From NCBI GenBank assembly GCA_044221445.1, contig JBGAPF010000003.1, positions 138,937 through 202,936 on the forward strand: 64,000 nucleotides of DNA. Reading direction: 5' to 3'. Both the position numbers and the translations under genes were made by a program. The stretch's first letter is position 1. Every line of letters starts with the position of its first letter. The notes under the pieces are model-generated. The model was not told the origin of the DNA, searched no databases, and worked only from the letters and a program-made list of their open reading frames with translations. This document shows positions 8,000 through 16,315 of the stretch, one piece after another. The DNA comes from JBDHTS01 sp044221445 (GTDB lineage Bacteria; Pseudomonadota; Alphaproteobacteria; Micavibrionales; Micavibrionaceae).

Positions 8000-9490
8000 A
8001 TGAAACCCGACCTCAGGACCATGGATTTGCTTTCCGCACGCCTGCCCGCCCTGCATATCGTGGTGGCGGGAGACGTCATGCTCGACCGATTCGCCTATGG
8101 CGTCCCCCGCCGCCTGTCGCCCGAAGCGCCCGTGCCGGTGCTGCCGATAGACAGCGTCGAAACGATGCCGGGCGGCGCGGGCAACGTCGTGGCCAATCTG
8201 CAGGCCCTTGGCGTCCGCGCCAGCCTGTTATCCGTCGTCGGCTCGGATCGGGACGGACAGGTGGTCCGCGCGCTTCTGAAGCAGGACGGCGCGGGGCTGG
8301 TCGAGACGCCGTCGCGCCCGACCATCGTCAAGACGCGCTTCGTCGCCGACGGGCGGCAGATGCTGCGCGCCGATATCGAGACGGCGAAGGATATAGAGCC
8401 GGCGCTGGAAGACCGGATCGTCGACAATGCGCGCACCGCGATGGCCGGCGCCCACGCCCTGGTCCTGTCCGATTACCGCAAGGGCGTGCTGACGCGGAAA
8501 GTCGCTGCGGCGCTGATCGCGCTGGCGAAAACGGCGGGCATCCCCGTGCTGGCCGATCCCAAGGGACATGATTACACGCTGTATCGCGGCGCGGACGTCC
8601 TGACCCCGAACCTGAAAGAACTGGCGGAGGCGACCGGCCTGGCCGTCGACACGGACGAGTCCGTCGTCACGGCGGCGCGTCAGGTGATCGCGTCCTGCGG
8701 CATCGGCGCCGTCGTGGTAACGCGGTCGCAGGACGGCATGACGCTGGTGACGAACGATAAAGCCGCGCATTTTCCCGCCGAGGCGGAGATCGTGCGCGAC
8801 GTTTCGGGCGCGGGCGACACGGTGATCGCAGCGATCGCCGCCTTCCTGGCCGCGGGCGCGACGCTGGACCAGGGGGTGGCGGTCGCCAGCGGCGCGGCAG
8901 GGCTGGCGGTGGCCCGGAGCGGCACCTGCACGATGTCGCAAAAAGATCTGCAGGATATGATGGCCGGCGCCGGGAACATTGCCGGAAACGCGGCGCGGGA
9001 AGCGCCCGTGCTGGACCGCGATGCGGCGGCGGCACAAATACGGTCGTGGAAGGCGCAAGGCTTGAAGGTCGGGTTCACCAATGGCTGTTTCGACATCCTG
9101 CATGCAGGACATGCGAATTACCTTAACAGCGCCCGTGACAAATGCGACCGGCTGGTTCTGGGGCTGAATTCCGACGCGTCCGTGCGCCGCCTGAAAGGAC
9201 CTGAACGCCCTGTCAACGACCAGGACGCGCGCGCCACGGTCATGGCGGCGCTGGGCGCCATCGATTTGGTGGTGCTGTTCGGCGACGACGCGGCGGAGGA
9301 CGACAAGCCGGTGAAGCTGGTAGAATTCCTGCGCCCCGACATCCTGTTCAAGGGCGGCGACTACACCGAGGACCAGCTGCCCGAAGCCAGGGCCGCCCGC
9401 GCCTATGGCGGCTCCGTTCTGATCATGCCCCTGACCGCCGGGCGCAGCACGACTTCCACCATCAGCCGCATCCGCACGCTGCAGAAATAA
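8000..9490 (+). CDS. hldE: Bifunctional D-glycero-beta-D-manno-heptose-7-phosphate kinase / 1-phosphate adenylyltransferase
   Basis: Makes ADP-heptose for the LPS inner core. At 496 residues it has both domains. The N-terminal PfkB-type kinase shows G-D-V-M-L-D-R-F near residue 20, P-G-G-A-G-N-V-V-A-N-L near 55 and the catalytic G-A-G-D-T near 271. The C-terminal nucleotidyltransferase shows T-N-G-C-F-D-I-L-H-A-G-H near 358-370 and an S-T-T-S motif close to the end. It stands alone, without other hld or waa genes in the window. Its promoter places the -10 box eight bases before the ATG. Confidence 0.96.
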   Translation: MKPDLRTMDLLSARLPALHIVVAGDVMLDRFAYGVPRRLSPEAPVPVLPIDSVETMPGGAGNVVANLQALGVRASLLSVVGSDRDGQVVRALLKQDGAGLVETPSRPTIVKTRFVADGRQMLRADIETAKDIEPALEDRIVDNARTAMAGAHALVLSDYRKGVLTRKVAAALIALAKTAGIPVLADPKGHDYTLYRGADVLTPNLKELAEATGLAVDTDESVVTAARQVIASCGIGAVVVTRSQDGMTLVTNDKAAHFPAEAEIVRDVSGAGDTVIAAIAAFLAAGATLDQGVAVASGAAGLAVARSGTCTMSQKDLQDMMAGAGNIAGNAAREAPVLDRDAAAAQIRSWKAQGLKVGFTNGCFDILHAGHANYLNSARDKCDRLVLGLNSDASVRRLKGPERPVNDQDARATVMAALGAIDLVVLFGDDAAEDDKPVKLVEFLRPDILFKGGDYTEDQLPEARAARAYGGSVLIMPLTAGRSTTSTISRIRTLQK

Positions 9491-9622
9491 TAAGCCGTAA
9501 GATCAACTCACTGGACAGCAGCAATGGATGTCCGGAAGCCGGAATGCTTCGCAGGTTTTGACGATGCCTCAAAACAGATGTGGATTGTTCCCGCACAGAC
9601 TGGACATCCCTTTTCTTTTAAA

Positions 9623-9637
9623 TGAGAATGATTATCA
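9623..9637 (+). promoter_or_regulatory. Fur box upstream of the 87-residue gene
   Basis: TGAGAATGATTATCA matches 14 of 15 positions of the 7-1-7 Fur consensus TGATAATNATTATCA. It lies 21 bases before the start codon, just ahead of the ribosome-binding site, where bound repressor would block transcription. Fur sites of this class control iron-responsive genes. Confidence 0.7.
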
Positions 9638-9658
9638 ATCTCTTTTAGGAGGCTGCCG

Positions 9659-9922
9659 ATGCTGATCGAACTGTATTTGCTGGAAACGTATTTCGAGGAA
9701 ACCGCCGGTTCGGTGCGGGAGGAAGACCTGGTGGCGCGGTTCGGCCTGTCCGCCGTGCGCGAGGCGTTGGCCGACCGGCTGATCGAGCGGCGCTGCATTC
9801 CGTGCGCGCACGGGCAGGAGCGGTTTCTGTGCCGCCTGTCGCGGGCGGGGCTGGCGGCGGTCACCGCCGAAAATCGGGTCTGTACGACCGCTGAAAGAGT
9901 TGGTAGCATGGGCTGGGTTTGA
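9659..9922 (+). CDS. Small protein with winged-helix-like sequence, probably Fur-regulated
   Basis: An 87-residue protein of unknown family. AGGAGG lies six bases upstream, the best ribosome site in this area. The sequence L-V-A-R-F-G-L-S-A-V-R-E-A-L-A-D-R-L-I-E-R-R resembles a helix-turn-helix followed by R-C-I-P-C-A-H-G, a C-x-x-C pair, then a basic segment ending in a third and fourth cysteine. This pattern loosely recalls FeoC-type small winged-helix proteins, but I cannot assign it. The Fur box immediately upstream indicates iron-dependent expression. No iron transporter is nearby. Confidence 0.65.
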   Translation: MLIELYLLETYFEETAGSVREEDLVARFGLSAVREALADRLIERRCIPCAHGQERFLCRLSRAGLAAVTAENRVCTTAERVGSMGWV

Positions 9923-10016
9923 CAGGTTCGTCTGAAAACATATCGCCTTTGGATGCATCGGAGTCTGCCGCCCCGCCATTGTCAGATTTTTGAACGCTTC
10001 AAGGTAAAAAAACATC

Positions 10017-11072
10017 ATGTCATCCGATAAAAAACCGTTTCGCGCCGCCCGGCTTCTGTTGCTGGCCGCGCCTGTCGCGCTTGCCGCCTGCTCCGCCGAC
10101 CTCGGGCCCTCGCCGATGCCGACCGGTTATAAATTCCTGAATAAATCATATAGCGTACCGGGCGGTCCTGCCCCCGTGATGCATTATCCCGGTGAAAACG
10201 GCCCCGCCGCCGCAACGGTGCAGGACACGCAGCCGTCATCGGGCGACACGTCGATAGCCGCGCCCATGCCGATGGTCGGCCAGGCCGAGCCTGTGGACAT
10301 GGCCGCGCCTGACGCGGTCTCAGCCCCTGTCACGGATGGCGCCGCCGTCGCCGTGGGCAGCGTGCAGTGGGACAGCGCCGCGAACGACCTTCTGGGCAAG
10401 CTGGAAAGCGCCTTCGGTACCATCAGGGAGTCGGTCTATACGCGCGAACCGAATGCGGGCCGCGCCGACGAAGCCGCCTTCGCGCAGGCCTTGAAACAGG
10501 CCATGGAAGTCCGCAAATATAAGGCAGGCGACAAGGACAAAGCCGCCTTTGCCTTCGACTACACCATCGCCGGCCAGGCGGACGGCGCCACGCTGGTCAG
10601 CCTGAACGCCTCGGCGCAGGGCAAGCTGCTCGCGCGCGTGGAAGGCCGATATGCCGCCGGCCTGGCGGGTTCGGCCTCCGCCGCACCCGAACCGGGTATG
10701 AAAATGGAGAAGAGCGCTGCGGCCTCGCCCGCCGATCCTGATAAAGCCGTTATCAAGACCGCGAAGCCCGACGATGCCGCCATTCCCGTGATGGGGCTGC
10801 CCGAGGAACAACCGGTCGCCAAACCGGACGTAACCGCGGCCAGAAGCGTGTCCCAGGCCACAACGGGCGACTCAGCGAACGAACCGCCCCCGGCTTTGAC
10901 CGTCGATGGTGCGGATACTGTCTCGCCGCAGACGGCCAGCGAAAGCGCCCATACCTATATCTACGGGCGCGGCCAGGGCGGCTCGGGCAAGACAGCGTAT
11001 GAGGAGCGGGCCGACCGCACGGGTGCGATCATCGCCGCGCCGTCCGAAGACGAAGGGGATTCCAGCCAGTGA
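10017..11072 (+). CDS. Lipoprotein of unknown function, low-complexity mature region
   Basis: A 351-residue protein with a lipoprotein signal: basic N-terminus, leucine/alanine core and lipobox L-A-A-C with the lipidated cysteine at residue 25. The mature part is rich in Ala, Pro, Asp and Met and looks largely disordered. A more ordered region at about 110-215 (W-D-S-A-A-N-D-L-L-G-K-L, then T-L-V-S-L-N-A-S-A-Q-G) may be the functional core. Its stop overlaps the start of the FlgO-like lipoprotein (GTGA), so the two are co-translated and may work together in the outer membrane. Confidence 0.75.
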   Translation: MSSDKKPFRAARLLLLAAPVALAACSADLGPSPMPTGYKFLNKSYSVPGGPAPVMHYPGENGPAAATVQDTQPSSGDTSIAAPMPMVGQAEPVDMAAPDAVSAPVTDGAAVAVGSVQWDSAANDLLGKLESAFGTIRESVYTREPNAGRADEAAFAQALKQAMEVRKYKAGDKDKAAFAFDYTIAGQADGATLVSLNASAQGKLLARVEGRYAAGLAGSASAAPEPGMKMEKSAAASPADPDKAVIKTAKPDDAAIPVMGLPEEQPVAKPDVTAARSVSQATTGDSANEPPPALTVDGADTVSPQTASESAHTYIYGRGQGGSGKTAYEERADRTGAIIAAPSEDEGDSSQ

Positions 11073-11662
11073 TCAGGAAGCAGCCCCGGCTAGCGGTTTA
11101 TGGTGCGCTCTGCGTGCTTCTGTCCTCCCTGCCGGGCTGCACCCCCTATAACATGCTGGACACCGGGATCTTCACCGGCGACAAGGCCGACCTGACCGAG
11201 ACCAGCAACGCCGCCGCCGATATGATGATCCAGCAGGTGCGGCTGAACCTGAAGCACAACGAGCCGATCTATATCGAACCGCTGATGGCGCTCAACACGA
11301 AAAACGTGCGGTCCGCCAACGGCCTGCCGCGCGACATGCCGATCGCGCCCGCCGCCGTCCCGATGCAGCCCGAAACCGATCTTGCGCCGCCCTTCGGCAC
11401 GCTGATCTCGGGCCAGGTGGCGGCACGCTTCGCCCAGCTGGGCCTCAACGTGACGGGCCCGGCAGCGCCGCGCAACATTTCCTCCGCCACGCTGGGCGGC
11501 TATTATGCCCGCGCCCATGGCCGCGTTCTGGTCACGCTGCGCCTGACCAACTCGTCCTCGGGCATGCTGCTCGCCAGCTATGACTACTCCATGCCCCTGA
11601 CCCGGGAAATCCAGGACCTGATGGGGACGGACCAGCACAGCTTCCGCCTGTTCGATTTCTAA
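11069..11662 (+). CDS. FlgO-family lipoprotein
   Basis: A 197-residue protein starting at a GTG that overlaps the upstream stop. The signal peptide ends in a lipobox, L-P-G-C, at residue 24. The mature part resembles FlgO-type outer-membrane proteins: I-Y-I-E-P-L-M-A-L-N-T, then F-G-T-L-I-S-G-Q-V-A-A-R-F-A-Q-L-G, and a V-L-V-T-L-R-L-T-N-S-S-S-G-M-L-L-A-S segment. FlgO contributes to flagellar stability in Vibrio, but no flagellar gene is in this window, so an envelope role shared with its partner lipoprotein is as likely. A hairpin follows the stop. Confidence 0.75.
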   Translation: MIRKQPRLAVYGALCVLLSSLPGCTPYNMLDTGIFTGDKADLTETSNAAADMMIQQVRLNLKHNEPIYIEPLMALNTKNVRSANGLPRDMPIAPAAVPMQPETDLAPPFGTLISGQVAARFAQLGLNVTGPAAPRNISSATLGGYYARAHGRVLVTLRLTNSSSGMLLASYDYSMPLTREIQDLMGTDQHSFRLFDF

Positions 11663-11668
11663 AAATCC

Positions 11669-11694
11669 AGGCGCCGGACTACCCGCCGGCGCCT
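11669..11694 (-). terminator. Hairpin between convergent genes
   Basis: A 9-bp perfect stem (AGGCGCCGG with CCGGCGCCT) around an 8-base loop. On the minus strand it is followed by GGATTTTTAG, so it best serves the convergent 11693-12394 gene, whose stop codon it overlaps. Plus-strand transcripts from the FlgO-like gene would form the same hairpin without a T-tract. Confidence 0.65.
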
Positions 11695-12394
11695 AGCGCG
11701 CGATCAAGACGTGATAAAAGTAGAATTTGCCGTCCGCGCAGCGGACGCAGGCTTCCATGGCGGGCTTGACGCTGAATGTCGTGTCGTCGGCTGTATTGGG
11801 CGTCGAATCTTCATACAGGGAACCGTCCCGGAAACGCGAGGCGGCGCCCGCGTTCAGGCAGGTTCCGGGATCGTCCGGCTGGGTCGCCGCGTCATAGCCA
11901 TTCATGATATTAAGCCGTTTGCATACCGGCGCCGCCACGGCCGGCAGCACCGCGATCAGGTCGCCTCGGCTTGAAGACCCCACCTGGGGAAGGCTGGTGC
12001 GGCCATAGAATTCCCAGGCACTGCCGTCATTCGCGCCCGTCGGGGCCTTGCGGTATTCGACGCCTCCGCCCTTGCGGTCGAACACCTGGCGCGCGGGTGT
12101 ATTCGTGACCGCGCCGTAATCGGACGGGGCGTCGGGATGGGCGAACCGGATGTCGGATTCGCTGACCCCGCTCTGCAGGATGGAGATCACGCCCTGTTCA
12201 ATCTCCGACGCGTATTGCCGGATCTGGGACGCGGCGATGATCGCCTGTTCCCGGTCGATATTCTCACCTTCGCCGCCGCCGGACCGCACAGCCGCCGTCA
12301 CCAGCCCGATCAGCACCACGCCGAGGAGGATGAAAAACAGCACGTTGCCGGATTCTCCGGACCGCGCGCGCCGCGTCGGGCGCTCAGTTGGCAT
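11693..12394 (-). CDS. Membrane-anchored pilin-like protein of unknown function
   Basis: A 233-residue protein with a short basic N-terminus, then G-x-x-G-N-V-L-F-F and about 18 hydrophobic residues to residue 41, much like the N-terminal helix of type IV pilins or pseudopilins, although the usual prepilin F/E pair after the cleavage site is missing. The remainder is soluble, with two Cys pairs (A-P-V-C...G-T-C and E-A-C-V-R-C-A-D-G-K). It overlaps the stop of the upstream DD-carboxypeptidase by 11 bases, so they form one transcript. I do not know its role. Confidence 0.65.
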   Translation of the reverse strand: MPTERPTRRARSGESGNVLFFILLGVVLIGLVTAAVRSGGGEGENIDREQAIIAASQIRQYASEIEQGVISILQSGVSESDIRFAHPDAPSDYGAVTNTPARQVFDRKGGGVEYRKAPTGANDGSAWEFYGRTSLPQVGSSSRGDLIAVLPAVAAPVCKRLNIMNGYDAATQPDDPGTCLNAGAASRFRDGSLYEDSTPNTADDTTFSVKPAMEACVRCADGKFYFYHVLIAR

Positions 12395-13823
12395 AGGGGC
12401 TGACGGTCAGGCAGTCGGGGATCCGGGCGCAGGCCTTACCGGCCTCCTCGCGCGTCAGGCCGTTGAGGCGGCCGCGGAAGATCCATCCGGCGGCGGTCTG
12501 CAGCGGCGCGATGGCCGGCGTGGCGTGCTTGAGTTCTGGCGGCAGGGCGGCGGTCACCGCCTGGAGCGCCTGATCTGTCCGGATGCGGCTGCTATAGGCT
12601 CCGATCTGGACGGCCCAGTTGTTCCTGCTTTCGGACGCATAAGCGGACGGGATGATCTGCAGCGCCTGGGTGGCGGTGGTCCGGCTGGTCTGGATGGCCA
12701 CGGCGTCCGGCCGGGCGTCGGCCTTGGTGTCCGCGTCGCCCTCGCCGACCACACGGCTGACGGCCTTGTCCTGCAGCATCGGCGCCAGCGCCGCCCAGCG
12801 CTGGGCCTCGCTTTGGACAGCGGGATCGGCCGGAACGGGCTTGCGCCCGGGCTGCGGCGCGGTGCTGGCCACGGTCAGGTTGCTTTCGCTGGCGAATCCC
12901 TTGTCGAGCAGGTCGGCCATGTGCGCGTCGCGCGACTTGGCGGACAGGCCGCCGAACACCACGCCGATCAGGCGGCGGTCGCCGCGCCGGGCGGACGCGA
13001 CAAGGTTGAAGCCTGAGGGAACGATGTAACCGGTTTTGATACCGTCCATGCCCAGGTAGGTTTCCATCAGGTGGTTGTGGTTGGCGTAGTTGACTTTGTT
13101 GTAGCGGAAATTCCGGGTGGAGAAATATTTGTAATAGCGCGGATAACTGTAAATCAGCACGCCGCCCAGCTTCGCCATGTCGCGCGCTGTCGTCACCTGG
13201 CGCGGGTTGTGCAGGCCGTTGGGATTGACGAAATAGGTGCTCTTCATGCCGATCTGGGCCGCCTTGCGGTTCATCATAGAGACGAAGGTTCCGTTCGTGC
13301 CCGCCACATGCTCCGCCAGCGCTACGGACATGTCGTTGGCCGATTTGGTGACGACGGCGTAGATCGCGTCTTCCAGACGTATGGTCGAGCCTGCCCTAAG
13401 GCCCAGCTTGCTGGGCGCCTGGGACGCGGCGAAGGACGAGACATGCACCTGGTCGCGCAGGGTCACGCGACCCTCTTCAAGCGCCTGGAAGACCACGAGA
13501 AGCGTCATCATTTTCGTCAGAGAGGCGGGATAGACGGTCTTGTCCGGGTTGGTCTGGCTGAGGATGGCGCCGCTGGCCGCGTCCATGACGATGGAGGCGT
13601 ATTTCAGGTTCGGCCCCGTGGCCACGACCCGTGGCCTGGATTTCTTTTTGGCCTTGGCTTTATGCGCCGTTTTATGGGTAGCCGCCTTATGCGCCGATGT
13701 TTTATGCGTCTCGGCGGCGAAAGACGGCGCGACAAAAGAAAGAGAAACCGCCAGCATGACCAGCATGGCGACGACCATGCGGGGTTTTGTAAGATACGAT
13801 CCTGAAGTCCTCGAAATCATCAT
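12384..13823 (-). CDS. D-alanyl-D-alanine carboxypeptidase (DacA type) with C-terminal SPOR domain
   Basis: A 479-residue peptidoglycan DD-carboxypeptidase. The signal peptide ends near S-F-A-A at residue 37, followed by a His/Lys/Ala-rich linker (39-66). The serine peptidase S11 motifs are S101-L-T-K104, S161-A-N and K263-T-G. A variable linker leads to a C-terminal domain (about 403-475) that begins W-A-V-Q-I-G-A-Y and ends with C-L-T-V-S-P, as in SPOR domains, which bind denuded glycan at division sites. Periplasmic trimming of pentapeptides at the septum is the likely role. A second S11 enzyme lies immediately upstream. Confidence 0.92.
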   Translation of the reverse strand: MMISRTSGSYLTKPRMVVAMLVMLAVSLSFVAPSFAAETHKTSAHKAATHKTAHKAKAKKKSRPRVVATGPNLKYASIVMDAASGAILSQTNPDKTVYPASLTKMMTLLVVFQALEEGRVTLRDQVHVSSFAASQAPSKLGLRAGSTIRLEDAIYAVVTKSANDMSVALAEHVAGTNGTFVSMMNRKAAQIGMKSTYFVNPNGLHNPRQVTTARDMAKLGGVLIYSYPRYYKYFSTRNFRYNKVNYANHNHLMETYLGMDGIKTGYIVPSGFNLVASARRGDRRLIGVVFGGLSAKSRDAHMADLLDKGFASESNLTVASTAPQPGRKPVPADPAVQSEAQRWAALAPMLQDKAVSRVVGEGDADTKADARPDAVAIQTSRTTATQALQIIPSAYASESRNNWAVQIGAYSSRIRTDQALQAVTAALPPELKHATPAIAPLQTAAGWIFRGRLNGLTREEAGKACARIPDCLTVSPYAN

Positions 13824-14014
13824 GCTCCGGCTTACGTCTGGTCAGCGATTATGCGGTAACGGAACGCGCCGGACCGGCGGCTCCAGGCCATTCGCCATTT
13901 TAACGCAGGCACAAAGGCTTGTCTATGTTCAAAGGCGGTGCCTCTGCAATTAGATCGAAGCAAATATTATAAAAATCTTTTATAAATCAATATGTTAACA
14001 AACATTATCCTTCT

Positions 14015-14947
14015 TCAGTCCCGCGCAAGCTTTGGAGGAGGCCCGGAAGGCGTGACATTCGCTATTCCGGAAGGGGTCTGTCTAAAGAACGTATCGAACC
14101 ATCGTTTCAGGCCATGGACCGCCAGAGAGGCGCTGTTCTGGCCCATGATCGCCCCGAACACCCTTTGACCCGCGCGGGAAAAGACACCGGTGAGGTTGAA
14201 CCCCGAATCCCTGATATACCCCGTCTTCAGGCCTTCCGCGCCCGCGCCGCCGTACCCTCTGATCAGGCCGTTATGGGTGTTGTACCGCTCTCCGTTGAAC
14301 ATGAACTTCGTCCGGGAGAAATAAGGCCGGTAGACCTTGAACTTGTCCCAGATATACATCGCCAGCGTCACCATATCCCGGGCGGTCGTGACCTGCTGCC
14401 TGTCGGGCAGGCCGGAAGCGTTGCGAAAGACGGTATTGTTCATACCGATTTGCTGCGCCCGTTTTGTCATCAACTCGGCGAAGGCGGCCTCGCTCCCCTT
14501 GAGCGCTTCCGCTACCGCCACGGCGGCATCGTTGGCGGAGCATATGATCAGGCCAAGGATGGCGTCTTCGACGGACAGGGAACTGCCTGCTCGCAGTTTG
14601 AGATTGGTCCGCTCCTTCGAGGCGGCATAGTCCGAGACAGGCAGAAGGCTTGCGAGAGTCAGCCCGTCTTTCAGATTTTCAGCCTTGGTCCTTTCCAGCT
14701 CTTCGAAAAGCAGCAGAAGGGTCATCAGCTTGGTGAGGGAGGCCGGATAGCGTTTTTCATCGGCCCGGCTTTCCGCCACCACCTGTCCGTTCTCCCCCCT
14801 GACATAGTAGGACTGCTCCCAACGGGGGCTATGAATGATACGCTGATGTTTCTTCTTGTTGCGCGCCTCTGCGGGGCAGGACGCCGCCAGGGCGAACGCC
14901 AGGCAGGCGGCAATGGCGGTTCTGGAAGCAGACGGTGTCCCTAACAT
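14015..14947 (-). CDS. D-alanyl-D-alanine carboxypeptidase (S11 family), short form
   Basis: A 310-residue paralogue of the neighbouring enzyme without the SPOR domain. Signal peptide to about residue 28 (A-E-A-R). Motifs: Y-P-A-S-L-T-K with the nucleophile near residue 70, C-S-A-N-D near 137 and L-K-T-G-Y near 243. It has a short C-terminal tail and no evident amphipathic anchor helix, so it may be soluble in the periplasm. The 190-base gap to the next S11 gene suggests an independent promoter for each. Confidence 0.9.
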   Translation of the reverse strand: MLGTPSASRTAIAACLAFALAASCPAEARNKKKHQRIIHSPRWEQSYYVRGENGQVVAESRADEKRYPASLTKLMTLLLLFEELERTKAENLKDGLTLASLLPVSDYAASKERTNLKLRAGSSLSVEDAILGLIICSANDAAVAVAEALKGSEAAFAELMTKRAQQIGMNNTVFRNASGLPDRQQVTTARDMVTLAMYIWDKFKVYRPYFSRTKFMFNGERYNTHNGLIRGYGGAGAEGLKTGYIRDSGFNLTGVFSRAGQRVFGAIMGQNSASLAVHGLKRWFDTFFRQTPSGIANVTPSGPPPKLARD

Positions 14948-15041
14948 TATTATATTCTATGGTTTTTTGCCGTTACGTTTCAAAGCATCCCCTTTTGCAC
15001 AGCCGTATGTCAAGTTCGGTGAAAAACTGGCTGAAAGCGTT

Positions 15042-15110
15042 TTGTGCATTGCAAAAATTCTTTGACTTTCCGTCGTAACCCTCCTAAATTGCCTATTGTG
15101 CATTGCACAA
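15042..15110 (+). promoter_or_regulatory. Phasin promoter flanked by two PhaR-like operators
   Basis: The 12-mer TTGTGCATTGCA occurs twice, at 15042-15053 and 15096-15107. The second copy extends to the palindrome TTGTGCATTGCACAA. Between them lie TTGACT (15062-15067), a 17-base spacer and TAAATT (15085-15090). Both repeats contain TGC-N3-GCA, the type of core bound by PhaR repressors at phasin genes. One site sits upstream of -35 and the other just downstream of -10, a good layout for repression. Confidence 0.65.
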
Positions 15111-15222
15111 TACCGGTGGCGGTCGGTGGATAGTCCCGTACACCATATTGCGATGCGGCATGGACTGTGTCAGACTTCCATCAGCGAAAAACGGCAAGGC
15201 CATGCAAGACAAGGAAAAAACG

Positions 15223-15774
15223 ATGACGAAGAAAACGAAGTCCAAAGCCGCCGGAAGCAAGAAAGACAAGGCCCCGAAAGTGGCGGCCAAAGCCGCGAAA
15301 GTGAAGCGCGACGTTACAAAGCCGGCCGTGGCCGGGGCGGTCTATCCGTTCCCCACGCGTTTTGCCGGCGCAACCATCCCAACCATGGAGACTTTGATGA
15401 CCCAGAAAAAACACCAGTTCGACAGAATGGCCCAGGAAGCCGGTCTGTCCCAGAAAGAGCAGATGGACGCTCTGATGCAGTCCGGCAACATCGCCATGAA
15501 AGGTTTCGAAGACATTTTCAAGACCTGCATGCAGATGGCCCAGACCTCGGCCGAGAAAAACGCCCAGGCCATGAAATCCATTTTTGGCTGCAAAACCCTG
15601 AACGAATTCACCGAAGCACAGAACCGTATCGCCCAGCAGGGCTTCGACGATTTCATGGTCACGACGACACGCCTGTCGGAACTGGCCGTGAAAATGGCCA
15701 CGGACGCGTTCGAACCAATCAACGACCAGTTCAGCCGCACCATTAAAAAGGCTTCGGAAGCCGTCGCCGCCTGA
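15223..15774 (+). CDS. Phasin family protein (polyhydroxyalkanoate granule-associated)
   Basis: A 183-residue protein from this start. Residues 1-35 are a Lys/Ala-rich basic tail. The rest is a long amphipathic helical region with the Phasin_2 pattern (G-N-I-A-M-K-G-F-E-D-I-F-K, then A-Q-N-R-I-A-Q-Q-G-F-D-D-F and A-V-K-M-A-T-D-A-F-E-P-I-N). Phasins coat PHA granules. I prefer ATG 15223 because AAGGA lies seven bases upstream. ATG 15202 is in frame with a poor ribosome site. PhaR-like operators upstream and a strong terminator downstream make it a single-gene unit. No PHA synthase is in the window. Confidence 0.88.
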   Translation: MTKKTKSKAAGSKKDKAPKVAAKAAKVKRDVTKPAVAGAVYPFPTRFAGATIPTMETLMTQKKHQFDRMAQEAGLSQKEQMDALMQSGNIAMKGFEDIFKTCMQMAQTSAEKNAQAMKSIFGCKTLNEFTEAQNRIAQQGFDDFMVTTTRLSELAVKMATDAFEPINDQFSRTIKKASEAVAA

Positions 15775-15799
15775 CCCTTATGGCATTATTGAGACTCTG

Positions 15800-15835
15800 T
15801 TTCGGCCTTTCCGTCTGGAAAGGCCGAAATTTTTG
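15800..15835 (+). terminator. Intrinsic terminator of the phasin gene
   Basis: A 13-bp perfect stem, TTTCGGCCTTTCC with GGAAAGGCCGAAA, around GTCT, followed by TTTTTG. It lies 25 bases after the phasin stop. Confidence 0.93.
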
Positions 15836-15839
15836 ATCT

Positions 15840-16118
15840 TTATAAAGGCAGGGTATATTGCGACCGGTCCTGCTTGTTCGCCCTGTCTTCCCATCGCCGG
15901 TGAAGGACGACGGTTTGCCCGCTTTTATTCGCCGGCTCTCCCGCCTTGGACAGAATTTCAAGCAGCATGGGGATATTGGCCAATGGCCGTGACAGGCGCA
16001 GGTCGATTTTTTCGTCCTGCTCCTCTTCGGCGTCAACAAACTCATAGGAAGCATTTCCCCGCCGCGCCGAACGCTGTTTGGGGAAAAAACCGGTAGTTAC
16101 AGGAGAGACTGGCTCCAT
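15840..16118 (-). CDS. Small hypothetical protein
   Basis: A 92-residue protein I cannot assign. It contains an acidic patch (D-A-E-E-E-Q-D-E-K-I-D) followed by R-L-S-R-P-L-A-N-I-P-M-L-L-E-I-L-S-K-A-G, which could be a helix pair, and a basic tail. AAGG lies nine bases before the ATG. The stop is right next to the phasin terminator. Coding status rests on sequence character and the ribosome site only. Confidence 0.5.
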   Translation of the reverse strand: MEPVSPVTTGFFPKQRSARRGNASYEFVDAEEEQDEKIDLRLSRPLANIPMLLEILSKAGEPANKSGQTVVLHRRWEDRANKQDRSQYTLPL

Positions 16119-16281
16119 CCGTAAGACCTTTTCTATGAACGCTGTAATACCTATATGGCGCCAACGCGGGCGGGTTTCCAGAGTTCCGTTAAAAATTTAT
16201 TAATATCCTATTCATTATTTACGTAATTTGCAAATTTGTTCCGGAACAATCGTACCGGCTGCGCTGTTTGAAAGGCGGTTT

Positions 16282-16310
16282 TTGCCGTTTCCGGCTTTTT
16301 GGGGTATAAG
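16282..16310 (+). promoter_or_regulatory. Promoter of the GshB-like gene, predicted leaderless
   Basis: TTGCCG (16282-16287), a 17-base spacer and TATAAG (16305-16310), with the ATG only five bases later. The block TTTTTGCCGTTTCC plus the following GC-T5-GGG-TATAA is shared with the hldE promoter except for two substitutions and one gap. Confidence 0.65.
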
Positions 16311-16315
16311 AACAG

